From contig CABSMX010000018.1 of the NCBI GenBank assembly GCA_902478945.1, positions 1 through 25,939 on the forward strand: a DNA stretch of 25,939 nt, written 5' to 3'. The notes under the pieces were generated by a model. That model did not search any database. It was not told the DNA's origin and saw only the letters and a program-made list of their open reading frames with translations. How positions within the stretch are numbered: the first letter of the stretch is position 1; every line of letters begins with the position of its first letter. Below are positions 1-7,080 of the stretch, one piece after another. The stretch comes from an uncultured Collinsella sp. (GTDB taxonomy: Bacteria > Actinomycetota > Coriobacteriia > Coriobacteriales > Coriobacteriaceae). The position numbers and the translations under genes were made by a program.

Positions 1-11
1 ATAAGAGACAG
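1..11. other. Residual Tn5/Nextera mosaic-end adapter (partial)
   Basis: The first 11 bases, ATAAGAGACAG, equal the last 11 bases of the 19-bp Tn5 mosaic end used in transposon-based library preparation. The complete 19-mer appears in the opposite orientation at the other end of the window, so chance is very unlikely. Treat these bases as non-genomic. They happen to be in frame with proS and would add three false residues to it. Confidence 0.93.
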
Positions 12-1607
12 CTCTATTCCTATCTGCCGCTCGCGTGGCGCTCGATTCGCAAAATCGAGAACATCGTGCGCGACGAGATGGACGCTGCCGGTGCCCAGGA
101 GCTCATGATGCCCATCATGGTCGATGCCGAGCTGTGGCGTGAGTCCGGCCGTATCGATGCCTATGGTAAGGAGCTCGTGCGCTTTGATGACCGCCACGGC
201 CGCGAGTTCGTGCTCGGCCCCACGCACGAGGAGACCGTGACCGCCTTGGTGCGCAATGAACTGCGTTCCTACAAGCAGCTGCCGGTGAATCTCTATCACA
301 TCCAGGATAAGTTCCGCGACGAGTTCCGTCCCCGCTTTGGCCTGATGCGCGGTCGCGAGTTCATCATGAAGGACGCCTACAGCTTCTCTGCCACGCAGGA
401 GAGCCTGCAGGAGGAGTACGACAAGATGAAGCAGGCCTACGCCAATATCTGCGAGCGCTGCTACATCAAGGCCCTGCCCGTCGTCGCCGATTCCGGCGAG
501 ATCGGCGGTGACACCTCCGTCGAGTATATGGCGCTGGCCGAGGCCGGCGAGGCTTCGCTGGTCTACTGCGACGATTGCGGCTTTGCTGCCGATGACGAGG
601 CGGCAAGCACTAAGGTTGTCGTGACCGAGGGTCCCGGCGACGGTACGCTTACCAAGGTCGAGACTCCGGGCATGGGCACCATCGAGGCCGTTGCCAAGTT
701 GTTTGGGTTCCCCGAGAACGGCACGCGCAAGTCCCTGGCTCTCATCGACGCCGAGGGCAAGCCGGTTGTGGCCATCGTTCCGGGCGATCATGAGCTCAAC
801 GACTGCAAGGCCGAGCACGTCTTTGGCAAGGGCTATCGCATGATGACCGATGAGGAGCTCCAGACCTACGGTCTGCACAAGGGCTTTATCGGACCGGTTA
901 ACCTGCCCGAGGGCATCCGTCTGGTCTGCGACGAGAGCCTGCGCGAGTCCAAGCAGTGGGCCTGCGGTGCCAACGAGGTCGATTATCACCTTACCGGTGC
1001 CTGCCCTGAGCGCGACTTTACCGTCGACGACTGGGCCGACCTGGTTACCGTCGTTGCCGGCGATCCCTGCCCGCACTGCGGCAAGCCGCTCTCCGCTGCC
1101 CGCGGTATCGAGGTCTCTCAGGTATTCCAGCTGGGCACCAAGTACTCCGAGGCCATGGGTGCCACCTTTATGGACGAGGACGGCAAGGAGAAGCCGCTCA
1201 TCATGGGCTGCTACGGCGTTGGCGTGTCTCGCTCGCTCGCTGCCGTTGTGGAGCAGCACAACGACGAGCACGGTATCGTCTGGCCGGTCTCCGTTGCCCC
1301 GTACGAGGTCGCGGTGATTCCGCTCGATCCCAAGAAGGAGGAGTGCGCTTCCGTTTGCGGGCAGATCGTCGAGGGTCTGTGCGCCGAGGGTATCGAGGTT
1401 GTCGTCGATGACCGTGATGAGCGTCCCGGCTTTAAGTTTGCCGACAACGACCTTATGGGTTTCCCATATCAGGTGATTCTGGGCAAGCGCGGTCTTAAGA
1501 ACGGTACCGTTGAGCTTAAGGACCGTGCTACGGGCGAGCGCGAGGATGTGGCAATCGATGAGGTTGTCGCCAAGGTCGCCGAGCTTGTGAAGGCAGCACG
1601 CCGTTAA
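12..1607 (+). CDS. proS: Prolyl-tRNA synthetase, 5'-truncated
   Basis: Bacterial-type class II prolyl-tRNA synthetase, which charges tRNA-Pro with proline in the cytoplasm. About 531 residues are present; the N-terminal 40 or so are missing because the contig ends here. The reading frame is open from base 12 (L-Y-S-Y-L-P-L-A-W-R...), upstream of the first in-frame GTG at 66, so 66 is not the true start. Motif 2 is seen as FRDEFRPRFGLMRGREF followed by IMKDAYSF, and motif 3 as GCYGVGVSRSLAAVVEQ. The roughly 180-residue insert between motifs 2 and 3 matches the INS editing domain of bacterial ProRS, which clears Ala-tRNA-Pro. The C-terminal anticodon-binding domain follows (VAPYEVAVIPLD... to ...VKAARR). 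A strong terminator lies 30 bases downstream, so this is the last gene of its transcript. Confidence 0.97.
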   Translation, partial: LYSYLPLAWRSIRKIENIVRDEMDAAGAQELMMPIMVDAELWRESGRIDAYGKELVRFDDRHGREFVLGPTHEETVTALVRNELRSYKQLPVNLYHIQDKFRDEFRPRFGLMRGREFIMKDAYSFSATQESLQEEYDKMKQAYANICERCYIKALPVVADSGEIGGDTSVEYMALAEAGEASLVYCDDCGFAADDEAASTKVVVTEGPGDGTLTKVETPGMGTIEAVAKLFGFPENGTRKSLALIDAEGKPVVAIVPGDHELNDCKAEHVFGKGYRMMTDEELQTYGLHKGFIGPVNLPEGIRLVCDESLRESKQWACGANEVDYHLTGACPERDFTVDDWADLVTVVAGDPCPHCGKPLSAARGIEVSQVFQLGTKYSEAMGATFMDEDGKEKPLIMGCYGVGVSRSLAAVVEQHNDEHGIVWPVSVAPYEVAVIPLDPKKEECASVCGQIVEGLCAEGIEVVVDDRDERPGFKFADNDLMGFPYQVILGKRGLKNGTVELKDRATGEREDVAIDEVVAKVAELVKAARR

Positions 1608-1636
1608 TCGAGCCCGCTGCGTTGAGTGCGCTTACG

Positions 1637-1682
1637 AAGCGGCCCTGCGTCTCTCGAGGGAGAGGCGCAGGGCCGCTTTTGC
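1637..1682 (+). terminator. Rho-independent terminator of proS
   Basis: A 13-bp stem, AAGCGGCCCTGCG (1637-1649) with CGCAGGGCCGCTT (1666-1678), is followed by a short T-run (1677-1680). Inner TCTC/GAGA pairing can extend the stem. It sits 30 bases after the proS stop codon. Confidence 0.85.
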
Positions 1683-1702
1683 GTCTAAGAATCTTTTATA
1701 GC

Positions 1703-1742
1703 TAAAAGAAAAACCCCACAGCCCATTCGAGCTGCGGGGTTT
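1703..1742 (-). terminator. Rho-independent terminator of the APH-like gene
   Basis: The 12-bp stem AAACCCCACAGC (1711-1722) and GCTGCGGGGTTT (1731-1742) contains one G-U pair. Read on the minus strand it is followed by a T-rich run (complement of 1703-1713), as expected for termination of the gene ending at 1781. On the plus strand the tail is weaker, so it probably acts mainly on minus-strand transcripts. Confidence 0.8.
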
Positions 1743-1780
1743 CCCTTTGTGCCTCCGATGCGAAATGAATCGCTCAGATA

Positions 1781-2545
1781 TTACTGATAATCGACGACGT
1801 CGATCCAGTCCTTAAGGAACTCATCGTTCACGTTGCGCTTACGAGCGAGCTCGGAAGCGGCAACGATGCTCGTCCACTGACGCACGACCTGCATGGGCAT
1901 GTCAGCGCGGTCGCAGTAGAGCTCCAGGTAGGCCTCGGCCTGGTCCTTGCTGTTGAGGGCAAAGAGCAGGTAGGTGGTGGCAACGTCAGCAGCAGGGGAG
2001 CCCTGGGTGGCGTGTGCCCAGTCGCACACATAGAGCTGGCCATCGTCGCCGACGATGACGTTGGAGGGGTTGAAGTCGCCGTGGCAAACCTTGAACTCCT
2101 TGGTCATGCCGTCCAGACGCTCCTGAAGGTTGTAGCGCGTGGTGGCATTGAGCTGATCGAGGCTGTCGATCATGCGGGCGAACTTGTCGCGCTGACGGTT
2201 GAGCAGCGGGGAGGTGTAGCCGTGGATCTCGATCTGGAGGTCGACGAACATCTCGAGGTACTCACCAAAGCGCTGGGGCTCGGCAGTCATCTTCTCGGCA
2301 AGGGTGGTGCCCGGAACCTTCTCGGTCACGAGAGCCCAGCCGTTGGCGTTCTCGAGCTGAGAAACCTCGAGAGCCTTGGGGCTGCGGATGCCGCACTCAT
2401 TGATGCGGGCAAGATTCAAAGCCTCGTTGAACACGTCGGAGACGGGCTTGGTCTCGTTAAAGACCTTGACGATCTTGTCACCCAGGTCGTAAACGACCTT
2501 GTTGCCGCGACGGACGAGCTCGGTCTTGGAATCGGGGAGCAGCAT
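1781..2545 (-). CDS. APH/choline-kinase-like phosphotransferase
   Basis: A 254-residue protein of the aminoglycoside-phosphotransferase (APH, protein-kinase-like) fold. A candidate nucleotide-binding lysine lies in KIVKVF (about Lys27). The catalytic loop is CHGDFNPSNVIV (HGDxxxxN, Asp157 as likely base) and the metal-binding Asp is in VCDWAHA (Asp175), so it should be an active kinase. The substrate cannot be told: the family includes antibiotic, choline, homoserine, methylthioribose and fructosamine kinases. Nothing here argues for drug resistance. The start at 2545 is supported by GAAAGGATG a few bases upstream on the minus strand. It follows adhE on the same strand after 88 bases that contain a GC-rich hairpin, so it may be partly co-transcribed with adhE. 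Confidence 0.85.
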   Translation of the reverse strand: MLLPDSKTELVRRGNKVVYDLGDKIVKVFNETKPVSDVFNEALNLARINECGIRSPKALEVSQLENANGWALVTEKVPGTTLAEKMTAEPQRFGEYLEMFVDLQIEIHGYTSPLLNRQRDKFARMIDSLDQLNATTRYNLQERLDGMTKEFKVCHGDFNPSNVIVGDDGQLYVCDWAHATQGSPAADVATTYLLFALNSKDQAEAYLELYCDRADMPMQVVRQWTSIVAASELARKRNVNDEFLKDWIDVVDYQ

Positions 2546-2579
2546 GATTGCATCCTTTCAACGATGCGATAGAAGCAAC

Positions 2580-2613
2580 GGCGGGGGCGTGCGTACACCC
2601 GTGCACCCCCGCC
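2580..2613 (-). other. GC-rich intergenic hairpin between adhE and the kinase gene
   Basis: GGCGGGGG (2580-2587) pairs with CCCCCGCC (2606-2613), and TGC/GCA extends the stem past a 2-base bulge. No T-run follows on the minus strand, so it is not a classic terminator. It could attenuate read-through from adhE or stabilise the adhE 3' end. Confidence 0.5.
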
Positions 2614-2633
2614 GCAAATAACCGTGCTAAAAA

Positions 2634-5282
2634 CTAGCAGACGGCGTAGTCCTGGGGCTCGCGGCCGTAGTAGGCGTCCAGGTAGAGCTCCTTGATCTCG
2701 CTCATGAGCGGGTAGCGCGGGTTAGCGCCGGTGCACTGGTCGTTGAATGCCTGCTCGGTCATCTCGTCGAGGGTGTCGAGGAAGTACTGCTCGTCAACAC
2801 CGTAGTCGGCGATGGTCTTCTTGACACCGATGAAGTCCTTGAGCTCCTCGAGCTTCGTGATGAAGTTCTCGAAGACCTCCTTGTCGTCCTTGCCCTCGAT
2901 GCCGCAGTACTTGGCCATCTCGGCGTAGTTGTGCAGCGCGTTGGGGTAAGGATACTGGGAGAAGGTACCCATCTTGACGGGAGCCTCGGCGGCGTTGTAG
3001 CGCATGACGCGGGTCAGGATGACGGCGTTTGCGAGGCCGTGGGGCAGGTGATGGAAAGCGCCGAGCTTGTGGGCCATGGAGTGGTTGAGGCCCAGGAAGG
3101 CGTTGGCGAAGGCCATACCGGCCATGCAGGAGGCGTTGTGCATCTCCTCGCGGGCATGCGGGTCCTTGGCACCGTTCGTGAAGCTGGAGGGCAGGTTCTC
3201 GAAGACGAGCTTAGCAGCGCGCTCGGAGAGGCCCTTGGTGTAGTCGGAAGCCATGATGGAGACGTAGGACTCGATGGCGTGGGTCATGACATCGATGCCG
3301 GAGGCAGCGGTCAGGCCGCGCGGGGCGGTCATGCAGTTGTCGGCGTCGACGATAGCCATGTTGGGGAGCAGCGCGTAGTCGGCGAGCGGCCACTTGATGC
3401 CGGTCTCCTTGTCGGTGATGATGGCGAACGGCGTGCACTCGGAGCCGGTACCCGAAGAGGTCGGGACGGCGACGAAGTAGGCCTTCTTGCCCATCTCGGG
3501 GAAGGTGAAGATACGCTTGCGGATGTCCATGAAGTCCATGGCCATGTCCTCAAACTTGCACTCGGGGTGCTCGTACATCATCCACATGATCTTGCCGGCG
3601 TCCATAGCGGAGCCACCGCCGACGGCGATGATGACGTCCGGCTCAAAGAGAGCCATCTGCTTGGCGCCGCGACGTGCGCACTGCAGCGACGGATCGGGCT
3701 CGACGTCGTAGAAGCAGTCGTGGGCAATGCCCATCTCGTCGAGCTTGGCCTCGATGGCGCGGGTGTTGCCATTCTTGAAGAGGAACTGGTCGGTGACGAT
3801 GAAGGCGCGCTTCTTGCCCATGACGGTACCGAGCTCGTCGAGGGCGACGGGCGTGGAACCCTTCTTGAAGTAGACCTTCTCGGGAGCGCGGAACCACAGC
3901 ATGTTCTCACGGCGCTCGGCCACAGTCTTAACGTTGATCAAGTGCTTCACCCCAACGTTCTCGGAGACGGAGTTGCCGCCCCAGGAGCCGCAGCCCAGGG
4001 TCAGAGACGGCTTCATGCCAAAGTTGTACAGGTCACCGATGCCGCCGTGCGAGGACGGGGTGTTGATGACGATACGGCAGGCCTTCATGACGTGCTCGAA
4101 CAGGCTGATCTTCTCGGCCTGGGCGGGGTGCACGTACAGAGAGGCGGTGTGGCCCGGGCCACCGGCGAGCACCAGGTGCTCGGCCTTGTCGACGGCCTCC
4201 TGGAAGTCCTTGGCGTGGTACATGGCCAGGACCGGGGAGAGCTTCTCGTGGGAGAACTCCTCCTTGGCGGGGTCGGTGGAGGTGACCTCGGCGATCAGGA
4301 TCTTGGTCTTGGCGGGAACCTCGATGCCGGCGAGCTCGGCGATCTTGGCGGCAGCCATGCCGGGGATGCGGTGGTCGAGAGCGCCGTTCTTGAACATGGC
4401 GGCACGCAGGGCCTCCATCTCGGCACCCTGCTTGACGAAGTAGCAGCCGCGCTTCTGGAACTCGGCCTTGACCTGGTCATAGATGGTGTCGATGACGGTC
4501 ACGGACTGCTCGGAAGCGCAGATCATGCCGTTGTCGAAGGTCTTGGAGTGGATGATGGAGTTGACGGCGAGCAGCACGTCGGCGGTGTCGTCGATGACGA
4601 CCGGGGTGTTACCGGCGCCAACGCCCAGGGCGGGCTTGCCCGAGGAGTAAGCGGCCTTGACCATGCCCGGGCCACCGGTGGCGAGGATGATGTCGACGTC
4701 GCGCATGACCATGTTGGTCAGCTCGATGGAGGGGACATCAACCCAGCCGATGATGCCCTCGGGGGCACCGGCCTTGACGGCGGCATCAAGCACGAGCTTG
4801 GCGGCGGCGATGGTGCACTTGGCGGCAGCCGGGTGCGGGGAGATGATGATGGCGTTGCGGGTCTTCAGGCTGATCAGCGTCTTGAAGATCGCGGTAGAAG
4901 TGGGGTTGGTCGTCGGGATGACGGCGCCCACGATGCCGATGGGCTCGGCGATCTTGGTGATGCCGTAAGCCTCGTCGCGCTCCAGGACACCACAGGTCTT
5001 GGTGTTCTTGTAAGCGTTGTAGATGTACTCTGCGGCGTAGTGGTTCTTGATGACCTTGTCCTCAAGAACGCCGCGGCCGGTCTCCTCGATGGCCATCTTC
5101 GCCAACGGGATACGAGCCTTGTTGGCAGCCATGGCGGCCTCATAGAAGATCTTGTCGACCTGCTCCTGCGTGTACGTAGCAAAAAGCGCCTGGGCCTCTC
5201 GCATCTGAGCGAGCTTAGCCTCAAGCGCCTCTACGTTGTCCACAATTGCGGGAGTAGTGTTTTCCGGTGACTTTTTCACCAT
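2634..5282 (-). CDS. adhE: Bifunctional acetaldehyde-CoA/alcohol dehydrogenase AdhE
   Basis: An 882-residue AdhE, the usual full length. It reduces acetyl-CoA to acetaldehyde and then ethanol with two NADH, regenerating NAD+ in fermentation, and in other bacteria forms helical spirosomes. The N-terminal CoA-acylating aldehyde dehydrogenase domain (about 1-440) contains the catalytic cysteine in NGMICASEQS (Cys255) and the cofactor-region motif GVGAGN. The C-terminal iron-dependent alcohol dehydrogenase domain (about 465-882) has GGGSAMDAGK (nucleotide binding), GIDVMTHAIE and GLNHSMAHKLGAFHHLPHG, which carry the iron-binding histidines. The start at 5282 has AAGGAG (complement of 5289-5294) at ideal spacing. 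The upstream region contains repeats that may bind a regulator. The gene is intact, and the long ORF on its opposite strand is a codon-bias shadow. Confidence 0.98.
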   Translation of the reverse strand: MVKKSPENTTPAIVDNVEALEAKLAQMREAQALFATYTQEQVDKIFYEAAMAANKARIPLAKMAIEETGRGVLEDKVIKNHYAAEYIYNAYKNTKTCGVLERDEAYGITKIAEPIGIVGAVIPTTNPTSTAIFKTLISLKTRNAIIISPHPAAAKCTIAAAKLVLDAAVKAGAPEGIIGWVDVPSIELTNMVMRDVDIILATGGPGMVKAAYSSGKPALGVGAGNTPVVIDDTADVLLAVNSIIHSKTFDNGMICASEQSVTVIDTIYDQVKAEFQKRGCYFVKQGAEMEALRAAMFKNGALDHRIPGMAAAKIAELAGIEVPAKTKILIAEVTSTDPAKEEFSHEKLSPVLAMYHAKDFQEAVDKAEHLVLAGGPGHTASLYVHPAQAEKISLFEHVMKACRIVINTPSSHGGIGDLYNFGMKPSLTLGCGSWGGNSVSENVGVKHLINVKTVAERRENMLWFRAPEKVYFKKGSTPVALDELGTVMGKKRAFIVTDQFLFKNGNTRAIEAKLDEMGIAHDCFYDVEPDPSLQCARRGAKQMALFEPDVIIAVGGGSAMDAGKIMWMMYEHPECKFEDMAMDFMDIRKRIFTFPEMGKKAYFVAVPTSSGTGSECTPFAIITDKETGIKWPLADYALLPNMAIVDADNCMTAPRGLTAASGIDVMTHAIESYVSIMASDYTKGLSERAAKLVFENLPSSFTNGAKDPHAREEMHNASCMAGMAFANAFLGLNHSMAHKLGAFHHLPHGLANAVILTRVMRYNAAEAPVKMGTFSQYPYPNALHNYAEMAKYCGIEGKDDKEVFENFITKLEELKDFIGVKKTIADYGVDEQYFLDTLDEMTEQAFNDQCTGANPRYPLMSEIKELYLDAYYGREPQDYAVC

Positions 5283-5435
5283 TTGTGTCTCCTTGCGATC
5301 GGAGATTTACCCTACGTCTTGCATGATAGCAAGAAATTAATCGGCGAACGGTCAGATTCCTGTAAAAGGCACACTAAAACGCTTCAACTAAATGAAACGA
5401 TTCAACTAAAAACTATCCGCCTACTGCATCGCCCC
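5283..5435 (-). promoter_or_regulatory. adhE upstream regulatory region
   Basis: This is 153 bases between the adhE start and the RAYT element. It contains: an inverted repeat CTTGC(5318-5322)-N6-GCAAG(5329-5333), whose spacer is the best minus-strand -10 candidate (TATCAT, complement of 5323-5328) although no good -35 is spaced correctly; and a 16-bp near-perfect direct repeat, AAACGCTTCAACTAAA (5377-5392) and AAACGATTCAACTAAA (5395-5410), with 15 of 16 bases identical and an 18-bp period. The repeats are upstream of the presumed promoter and look like paired operator sites. I see no canonical Rex palindrome. Function is inferred from position only. Confidence 0.5.
5377..5410. repeat. Tandem 16-bp direct repeat upstream of adhE
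   Basis: Two copies of AAACG(C/A)TTCAACTAAA are separated by TG. The 18-bp period is close to two helical turns, so both copies face nearly the same side of the DNA, as is common for dimeric or cooperatively binding regulators. Confidence 0.75.
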
Positions 5436-5487
5436 GCTCATTGGGGACAGACTTGCATGAGTGCTTTCACTCATTTGGGACAGACAT
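5436..5487 (+). repeat. Left 52-bp REP-like inverted repeat
   Basis: Contains GGGACAGACTT, a perfect hairpin ATGAGTG(5457-5463)-CTTT-CACTCAT(5468-5474), then TGGGACAGACAT. It matches the reverse complement of 6434-6485 at 47 of 52 positions. Confidence 0.88.
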
Positions 5488-5615
5488 CGTTTTGCCATTT
5501 TTCCGTTCTGGACCTGTTATTGCAGCTTATTGGATATAAATAGGTCACAGGCTCAGCATTTCGCGTTGCTTCTCTCCTTTTAGGTGTTGCCTGTACAGTT
5601 TTGGAAGGAGAGATT
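5488..5615 (+). promoter_or_regulatory. 5' region of the RAYT gene
   Basis: 128 bases between the left repeat and the transposase start. The stretch is AT-richer than its neighbours. A strong Shine-Dalgarno sequence, GGAAGGAGAG, starts at about 5603 and sets the ATG at 5616 rather than the upstream in-frame TTG at 5601. I see no clear promoter consensus. Confidence 0.5.
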
Positions 5616-6392
5616 ATGCCCCGATGCGCCCGCGCCGTTTCGATCACCGGCTATTACCATGTCTTTGACCGCGGTAACTCCAAACAGATTATTTTTGAAG
5701 ATGACTCCGACCGTTATCGTTTCTTATCGGATATCTCGGATAGGTTCTCGCGCCATGAAGTGGCGGTGTTGGCTTGGTGCCTTATGGACAATCACTTCCA
5801 TTTGATGGTTGATGACCCATGTGACAACCTTTCAAAGGCAATGCAGTGCGCACTGACGGCATATGCTAAATATTTCAATGGGAAAACGGGGAGAACGGGG
5901 CATCTGTTTGACAATCGCTATTCGCGGGTCGCGGTTGAGTCGGACACGCAGGCAGTGCAGCTGCTCGATTATATCCATCTCAATTCCGTAAAAGGCGCGC
6001 TTGACTCACTCGAGGCGTACCGTTGGTCAAGCTACAAGGCATACCAGCTGGGCTACGATACCTTTGACATCTGTGAAGCGGCCCCTATGCTCGATATTGT
6101 CGGCGGGTCTCGTCGTTATTGTGAGCATCTCGAGGAAGTTGCCGGGCGCATCTGGTCAGTGGAGGTTCTTCCGCGCCGGCGGATCCCCGATGAGGAGGCT
6201 CTTTCCGTTGCGCGCGAAGTCCTGCCGAGCATAGATCCTGCGCTGCTCAAGGCCCTGCCACGCCCCGAACGCGATGCCTGCCTGCTGAGGCTCAGGCGGG
6301 CACATCTCACGGTCAAGCAAATTGCCCGTATCACCGGTATCGGCGCCACAAGCGTGACCAAGGCTACTGCAGGCTGGAAGGATGCAGCGTGA
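5616..6392 (+). CDS. REP-associated tyrosine transposase (RAYT, Y1/HUH family)
   Basis: A 258-residue protein of the Y1 transposase superfamily, single-strand HUH nucleases related to IS200/IS605 TnpA. The N-terminal motif (ITGYYHVFDRGN) is typical of RAYTs. The metal-binding HUH is DNHFHLMV (His60 and His62). The conserved block GHLFDNRYSRVAVESD then LLDYIHLNSVKG supplies the candidate nucleophile Tyr119. A C-terminal helix-turn-helix (LTVKQIARITGIGATSVTKA, about 231-250) probably reads the repeat DNA. All catalytic positions are intact. Such proteins cut and rejoin REP hairpins and are often single-copy and domesticated. The flanking 52-bp repeats are the obvious candidate substrate. Base composition is lower in GC and codon use less biased than in the neighbouring genes, which suggests acquisition. 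Confidence 0.92.
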   Translation: MPRCARAVSITGYYHVFDRGNSKQIIFEDDSDRYRFLSDISDRFSRHEVAVLAWCLMDNHFHLMVDDPCDNLSKAMQCALTAYAKYFNGKTGRTGHLFDNRYSRVAVESDTQAVQLLDYIHLNSVKGALDSLEAYRWSSYKAYQLGYDTFDICEAAPMLDIVGGSRRYCEHLEEVAGRIWSVEVLPRRRIPDEEALSVAREVLPSIDPALLKALPRPERDACLLRLRRAHLTVKQIARITGIGATSVTKATAGWKDAA

Positions 6393-6433
6393 GATAGGGG
6401 CCGGAGCCGATCGGGACGCCGCATGCGTGCGTC

Positions 6434-6485
6434 ATGTCTGTCCCTAATGCGTGAAAACACTCATGTAAGTCTGTCCCGAATGAGC
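6434..6485 (-). repeat. Right 52-bp REP-like inverted repeat
   Basis: Inverted copy of 5436-5487. It holds two GTCTGTCCC boxes around ATGCGTG-AAAA-CACTCAT, a stem with one mismatch compared with the perfect left copy. It begins 41 bases after the transposase stop codon and ends 4 bases before the rpmB terminator stem. Confidence 0.88.
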
Positions 6486-6487
6486 GC

Positions 6488-6520
6488 AAAAAGGCGCCCT
6501 CCGTAGGGGAGGGCGCCTTT
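6488..6520 (-). terminator. Rho-independent terminator of rpmB
   Basis: A perfect 13-bp stem, AAAGGCGCCCTCC (6490-6502) with GGAGGGCGCCTTT (6508-6520) and a 5-base loop. On the minus strand it ends in five Ts (complement of 6488-6492), so it terminates rpmB. It could also weakly stop plus-strand transcripts from the RAYT gene. Confidence 0.88.
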
Positions 6521-6588
6521 GGTAAGTTCTATGTGAACGCGAGGTCTTTGACCCGGAGAGTCCGAGGTACTTGTTGGTAAGACCTTAT

Positions 6589-6777
6589 TTAGGAGCGCGC
6601 AACCTTGCCGGACTTAAGGCAGGTGGAGCAAACGTTCATCTTGCGACGGTGGCCATCGACGACGACGTAGACGCGCTGGATGTTGGGGCGGAACTTACGG
6701 TTGGTGACGCGGTGAGAGTGGCTGATGGAGCGACCGGCAACGGGGTGCTTACCGCAAACTTCGCAAACTTTGGACAT
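6589..6777 (-). CDS. rpmB: 50S ribosomal protein L28
   Basis: A 62-residue L28 of the large ribosomal subunit. The sequence begins MSKVCEVCGKHPVAGRSISH and ends CSTCLKSGKVARS. Two CxxC pairs (Cys5/Cys8 and Cys50/Cys53) make it the zinc-ribbon (C+) form. The start at 6777 is chosen because AAGGAGG lies 8-14 bases upstream on the minus strand and the family starts MSK/MAK; the longer upstream frame has no support. It is a single-gene transcript with its own extended -10 promoter and terminator. Confidence 0.97.
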   Translation of the reverse strand: MSKVCEVCGKHPVAGRSISHSHRVTNRKFRPNIQRVYVVVDGHRRKMNVCSTCLKSGKVARS

Positions 6778-6831
6778 AACTGACCCTCCTTGGGCGACAA
6801 ACGAACATGTCGCGTTAACAAACAAGCCTGA

Positions 6832-6840
6832 ACTATAGCA
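6832..6840 (-). promoter_or_regulatory. rpmB promoter, extended -10
   Basis: On the minus strand TGC-TATAGT (complement of 6832-6840) is an extended -10 element. Transcription would start about 48 bases upstream of the rpmB ATG. No good -35 is visible. The same TGC-TATAGT occurs upstream of rpsT. Confidence 0.65.
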
Positions 6841-7068
6841 CAGAAGCAGCTCCCTGTGCGTAATCTACACAGAGATATTTCTCTTTTGGCGATAGTGCCC
6901 ACGCCACGGCCCTGGACGTAGATCCGATTTGCGTGCAGCAGAGGGGATTATGCCAGCTCGTGTGTGCGTTTTCAAGCTCGTCCCACAAATATATATAGGT
7001 TTATTGGGCATTGGGCTCCGTTTACGGAATGCTCTGTATTTATGCTCGCAATTCAGCTTGAGGTTGGC
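6841..7068. other. Divergent intergenic region between rpmB and pyrR
   Basis: Together with the rpmB and pyrR leaders, this forms a 452-base stretch without a protein gene (6778-7229). Bases 6841-7068 are AT-richer than the surroundings (for example an ATATATAT tract near 6990). I find no tRNA, no convincing small ORF with a ribosome-binding site and no strong inverted repeat. It presumably holds upstream elements of the two divergent promoters. Confidence 0.5.
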
Positions 7069-7074
7069 TACACT
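7069..7074 (+). promoter_or_regulatory. Candidate pyr operon -10 element
   Basis: TACACT at 7069-7074 would start transcription at about 7081, just before the structured leader. The -35 is not recognisable. The call depends largely on the match between its position and the leader hairpins. Confidence 0.45.
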
Positions 7075-7080
7075 AACCCT

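Larger units (their letters stand above)
5436..6485 (+). mobile_element. RAYT element bounded by 52-bp inverted repeats
   Basis: A 1050-bp unit with a single gene, a REP-associated tyrosine transposase (5616-6392). Its ends, 5436-5487 and 6434-6485, are inverted copies that match at 47 of 52 positions. Each end has two direct GGGACAGAC boxes flanking a short hairpin. Unlike a classical IS, RAYTs usually act on small REP/REPIN sequences, so the ends may be REPIN-like substrates as well as element termini. No target duplication is evident, as expected for HUH enzymes. It sits between the adhE regulatory region and the rpmB terminator without breaking either gene. Boundaries are inferred from the repeat ends only. 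Confidence 0.8.

Noticed and set aside
2931..5270. A 779-residue open frame on the plus strand opposite adhE.
   Set aside because: It is rich in Gly, Val, Asp, Leu and His with no recognisable domain, and lies exactly antisense to a well-conserved gene; strong GC codon bias keeps this frame open.
5436..5487. The repeated GGGACAGAC boxes as a CRISPR or phage attachment site.
   Set aside because: There are only two copies per side with no regular spacers, no cas genes and no integrase. Symmetry about the RAYT gene explains them.
5283..5543. A plus-strand ORF of 86 residues in the adhE upstream region.
   Set aside because: No ribosome-binding site, runs through the operator-like repeats and the left RAYT repeat, and has no recognisable motif.
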